22,534 nt of DNA from Priapulus caudatus (Eukaryota > Priapulida > Priapulimorpha > Priapulimorphida > Priapulidae): the NCBI RefSeq assembly GCF_000485595.1, contig NW_014577220.1, forward strand, positions 241,031-263,564, given 5' to 3'. The notes beneath the pieces were generated by a model. That model was not told where the DNA came from, searched no databases, and was given only the letters and a program-made list of their open reading frames with translations. Shown one piece after another: positions 20,314 to 22,534 of this stretch (positions are counted from its first letter, which is position 1; each line of letters opens with the position of its first letter). A program made the translations under genes and the position numbers.

Positions 20314-20388
20314 TAGCTCTAGTACTATAGCCCTTCGTTCTGCCACAGGGCGAAGAAGGCAGAGCGACGGGCTATAGTTTCAGAGCTA
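20314..20388 (+). ncRNA. candidate microRNA-precursor-like hairpin
   Basis: A 31-bp imperfect stem closes on a 13-nt loop (20345-20357 region, ACAGGGCGAAGAA). The 5' arm starts TAGCTCTAGTACTATAGCCC and the 3' arm ends CTATAGTTTCAGAGCTA. Mismatches are a 3-nt internal bubble (A-C, G-U, U-U), one U-C and one G-U. Size, one terminal loop and a near-continuous 22-bp duplex fit an animal pre-miRNA. I do not recognise a known miRNA seed. Because a DNA palindrome looks the same on both strands, the strand is arbitrary, and a small inverted-repeat element is an alternative. Confidence 0.4.
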
Positions 20389-21078
20389 GATGAAGAATGA
20401 ATAGAACACGCGCATGCGTGTTAGCGCGCTGCGCGGCCGAAGATCGATTGACACTCTCTGCTAAACTTACACAACCTGTTTGTGTTGCCAAACTCTCAAA
20501 TCTCGCACACAATGCTTAGAGCCTCGGCCGTCAGATGAGCTGAAATGGTCGCTTATCCTCCTCGCCACGCCGTGAACACAGAGCGTGCGATAACGTGAAA
20601 GAGACGTGCTCGGTATGTTTATACACCCGATTATTTCACCCACCGCGCGCGCGCTTATACATTTCTACAATCCGCAGTTTTGAAAACGGCTTATTCACAG
20701 GTTGGGCCGTGCGTGAGCGGTACCAGCTGTAGGGCCCTCCACGCGAATTACGTGACGTGTGGGAGAAACGCTCGTTCTTTCTCGTCTTTCCGTGTTAGTA
20801 TATACGCCGTAATAATTTAAGAAAGCACCGAAAAAGGTCGTCGTCGACTTTACCCAAAGTGCCGATGGTTTAGTCATTCCTGATCATAGATAATAATAAT
20901 TCTGTAATTTATGATGAACAGCTACACAATAACACCATATTTTATTATGATAACTTGTATAACAACAACTTATTATTACATTATATTAAAAGCATCTTTC
21001 TGAAATATTAATTACAGTGAGACACAAGCACCTAGCATCTATACACATAGAAACATATAAGCATTACTTTCTCATTAT
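20389..21078. other. no gene seen
   Basis: GC-rich sequence to about 20780 (with GCGCGCGCGC at 20645), turning sharply AT-rich after 20880. Nothing coding was recognised. Confidence 0.45.
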
Positions 21079-21215
21079 TAGTATATTATTATAAATTATA
21101 AATAATAAATTATTATATATCAGCAAATATTATTCATTCATATAAACTTTATATGAATGATTAATATTTGCTGATATATAATAATTTATTATTTATAATT
21201 TATAATAATATACTA
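21079..21215. repeat. near-perfect 137-bp AT-rich palindrome
   Basis: The centre is the single C at 21147. From there both arms match for 13 bases (TCATTCATATAAA), then one T-T mismatch (21133/21161), then 54 matching bases outward, including ATATATCAGCAAATATTA near the core. With almost no spacer it can extrude as a cruciform. Confidence 0.93.
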
Positions 21216-21644
21216 TAAATTATTATAAAGTATACACGTCGATTGCTTCATTTCGACGTTTTTTTTGTGGTCATCAATAAATCGATGACCCGATAAATAG
21301 CATTTTGTTGATCTACATTTCTGTTCATGCGCATTGGCACGACCCAGCAATTGCGTGTATTACGATAACAGATGGTGGTGGAAAAGTCGATGGCTGGCTG
21401 CGCATACTTTGGCTTGCCATTTTTCTTCTACGCTTATAAAGTTAACATTGATTTCGGTTTCACACATAATTATCAACCCTCATTCACGAATGCATCAAAT
21501 ATAATTACCTCTTGTATTTATCTGAGCACTCTGTGCATGGAGAGGAAGTTGGTGGGTTGTGGAACGTAAAGGAATTGGTTATAAGTGAGTAATAACGACG
21601 GGTTGACGGGAAGAGAAAGGCTGAATATAAGATTAAAGTGTGCA
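21216..21644. other. no gene seen
   Basis: AT-rich then mixed sequence. An open frame at 21372-21569 has a hydrophobic start (CAYFGLPFFFYAYKV) but no recognised family or splice context. Confidence 0.4.
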
Positions 21645-21707
21645 CTTGATGATGATGATGATGATGATGACGACGACGATGATGATGATGATGATGATGA
21701 CGACGAC

Positions 21708-21739
<32 letters not shown>

Positions 21740-21746
21740 CGACGAC

Positions 21747-21778
<32 letters not shown>

Positions 21779-21855
21779 CGACGACGATGATGATGATGAT
21801 GAGGATGATGACAATGACGATGCTGGTGATGATGACGACGACGATGATAATGTTA

Positions 21856-21886
<31 letters not shown>

Positions 21887-21908
21887 GGACGACGACGACG
21901 ATGATGAT
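21645..21908 (+). repeat. (GAT)n/(GAC)n array, poly-aspartate frame
   Basis: GAT runs are punctuated by GACGACGAC blocks starting at 21669, 21699, 21738, 21777 and 21834, all in the same frame. Later GATGAC alternation and GAG/AAT/GCT variants follow. In that frame it is aspartate-rich within an open frame at 21585-22019 that ends in a non-repeat tail (DLYTEYFMNCGSVGKGNSKE). There is no ATG ahead of the array, so it could only be an internal exon. I see no support beyond the open frame. Confidence 0.9.
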
Positions 21909-22468
21909 AGAGATTTATATACCGAGTACTTCATGAACTGCGGTTCAGTGGGCAAGGGGAACTCGAAGGAGATTTTCTCTTCGCGTCTCCTCAACAGCGT
22001 CTTGAAAAGGCAAGCTTAGAATAATGTCTTCTAATTTAACATTAACTCACATAATATAGTAACCTGTAGTAACCCCAGTAATATAGTACCTTGTGGGTAC
22101 ACTCACGTGCGGATCAGTCAATACAGTATAGAGGACAGTCTATTGTCCGCTCGTCACTCCGCTGACTATTTACGCAGGCAAACTTGTTCACGAATTAGTT
22201 TCCTCTAAGAATGTCGGAGATATTCTGCGGGCGGCTCATCCGCGCGTACGGGCCGTTCCCGCCTCGCGACATGCGAATGAGAGGATTATGGTTTAATTCA
22301 GTTCCGCTGATCTCTTGTTTAAACATGCGCCTGCGTCCCGCGCGACGTCGCTGATACGTCGCCCAAGGTAAGCAGATTATGTGCGCTTATCGTTTGTCAT
22401 ATATCTTCCTGATTATGAATATAAAGCCGCGGCTCAGGAGCTTGAGCTGTAATGAGCTACCGAATTGT
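21909..22468. other. no gene seen; possible regulatory motifs
   Basis: It contains GAGAGGATTATGG (Otx/bicoid-type GGATTA core, near 22280) and the palindrome TGTTTAAACA (forkhead-type, about 22316-22325). No exon was recognised. Confidence 0.3.
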
Positions 22469-22471
22469 GCA

Positions 22472-22504
<33 letters not shown>

Positions 22505-22534
22505 GCGCGCGTGTGTATGTGTATGTGTGGTGTG
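22469..22534 (+). repeat. (GCGT)n/(GC)n/(GT)n array at the window edge
   Basis: GCGT units, then a GC run, then GTGTATGTGTGG, cut by the window end. It is the same motif family as 18651-18772. Confidence 0.93.

Noticed and set aside
21518-21994. Poly-serine open frame on the minus strand
   Set aside because: Antisense translation of the GAT/GAC array.

Overview
This window is nuclear DNA of an animal. The evidence is split coding exons with GT-AG borders, a metazoan-type SLC22 organic ion transporter, very heavy microsatellite content (GATA/TATC, GA/CT, TATATG, CAGA, GAT/GAC, GCGT) and a DNA transposon whose protein motifs I associate with aquatic animals. A marine invertebrate, perhaps a mollusc or annelid, is a guess; nothing here fixes the phylum. 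There are no bacterial genes, operons, CRISPR arrays or rRNA, and I found no convincing tRNA. Most open reading frames are accidental or run through simple repeats.

Left end (1-2650): the second half of an SLC22-family transporter gene can be read as five exons, from transmembrane segment 7 to the C-terminus. Their splice phases fit in the protein order A (252-428, +), A' (692-801, -), B (1185-1293, +), C (1644-1716, +), D (2142-2321, -). Two of the five, A' and D, lie on the opposite strand, so the gene cannot be spliced as drawn. Exon D lies between a TATC tract (1855-1924) and a GATA tract (2492-2653), which are inverted copies of one another and could have mediated an inversion. A sixth possible exon (949-1048, +) is out of order.

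Middle (2650-13980): mostly gene-free sequence with microsatellites. Points of note are a GA-rich block with a hidden period of about 154 bp (8461-9155), an 800-bp TCTA array that decays to one side (11608-12755), a perfect 15-bp-arm hairpin inside a TATATG array (13554-13587), and a possible core promoter near 6840-6930.

Transposon (13980-17620): a 3.6-kb foldback-type element with long, unequal terminal inverted repeats. These contain tandem subterminal units of about 152 bp, rich in YY1-like ATGGCGGC motifs. The interior carries a broken gene. Its middle part is on the minus strand (about 16098 to 14579) and its C-terminal part on the plus strand (about 16083-16568). Both read outward and both end in the same last codons, stop and poly(A) signal. 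The motifs HEEAD, (D)T-VIVLAV and GCD...KKSAW are laid out like the active site and helical motif of FEN/XPG/PIN nucleases.

Right end (17620-22534): more microsatellites, a 75-nt hairpin resembling a microRNA precursor (20314-20388), a near-perfect 137-bp AT-rich palindrome (21079-21215), and a GAT/GAC array that encodes poly-aspartate.
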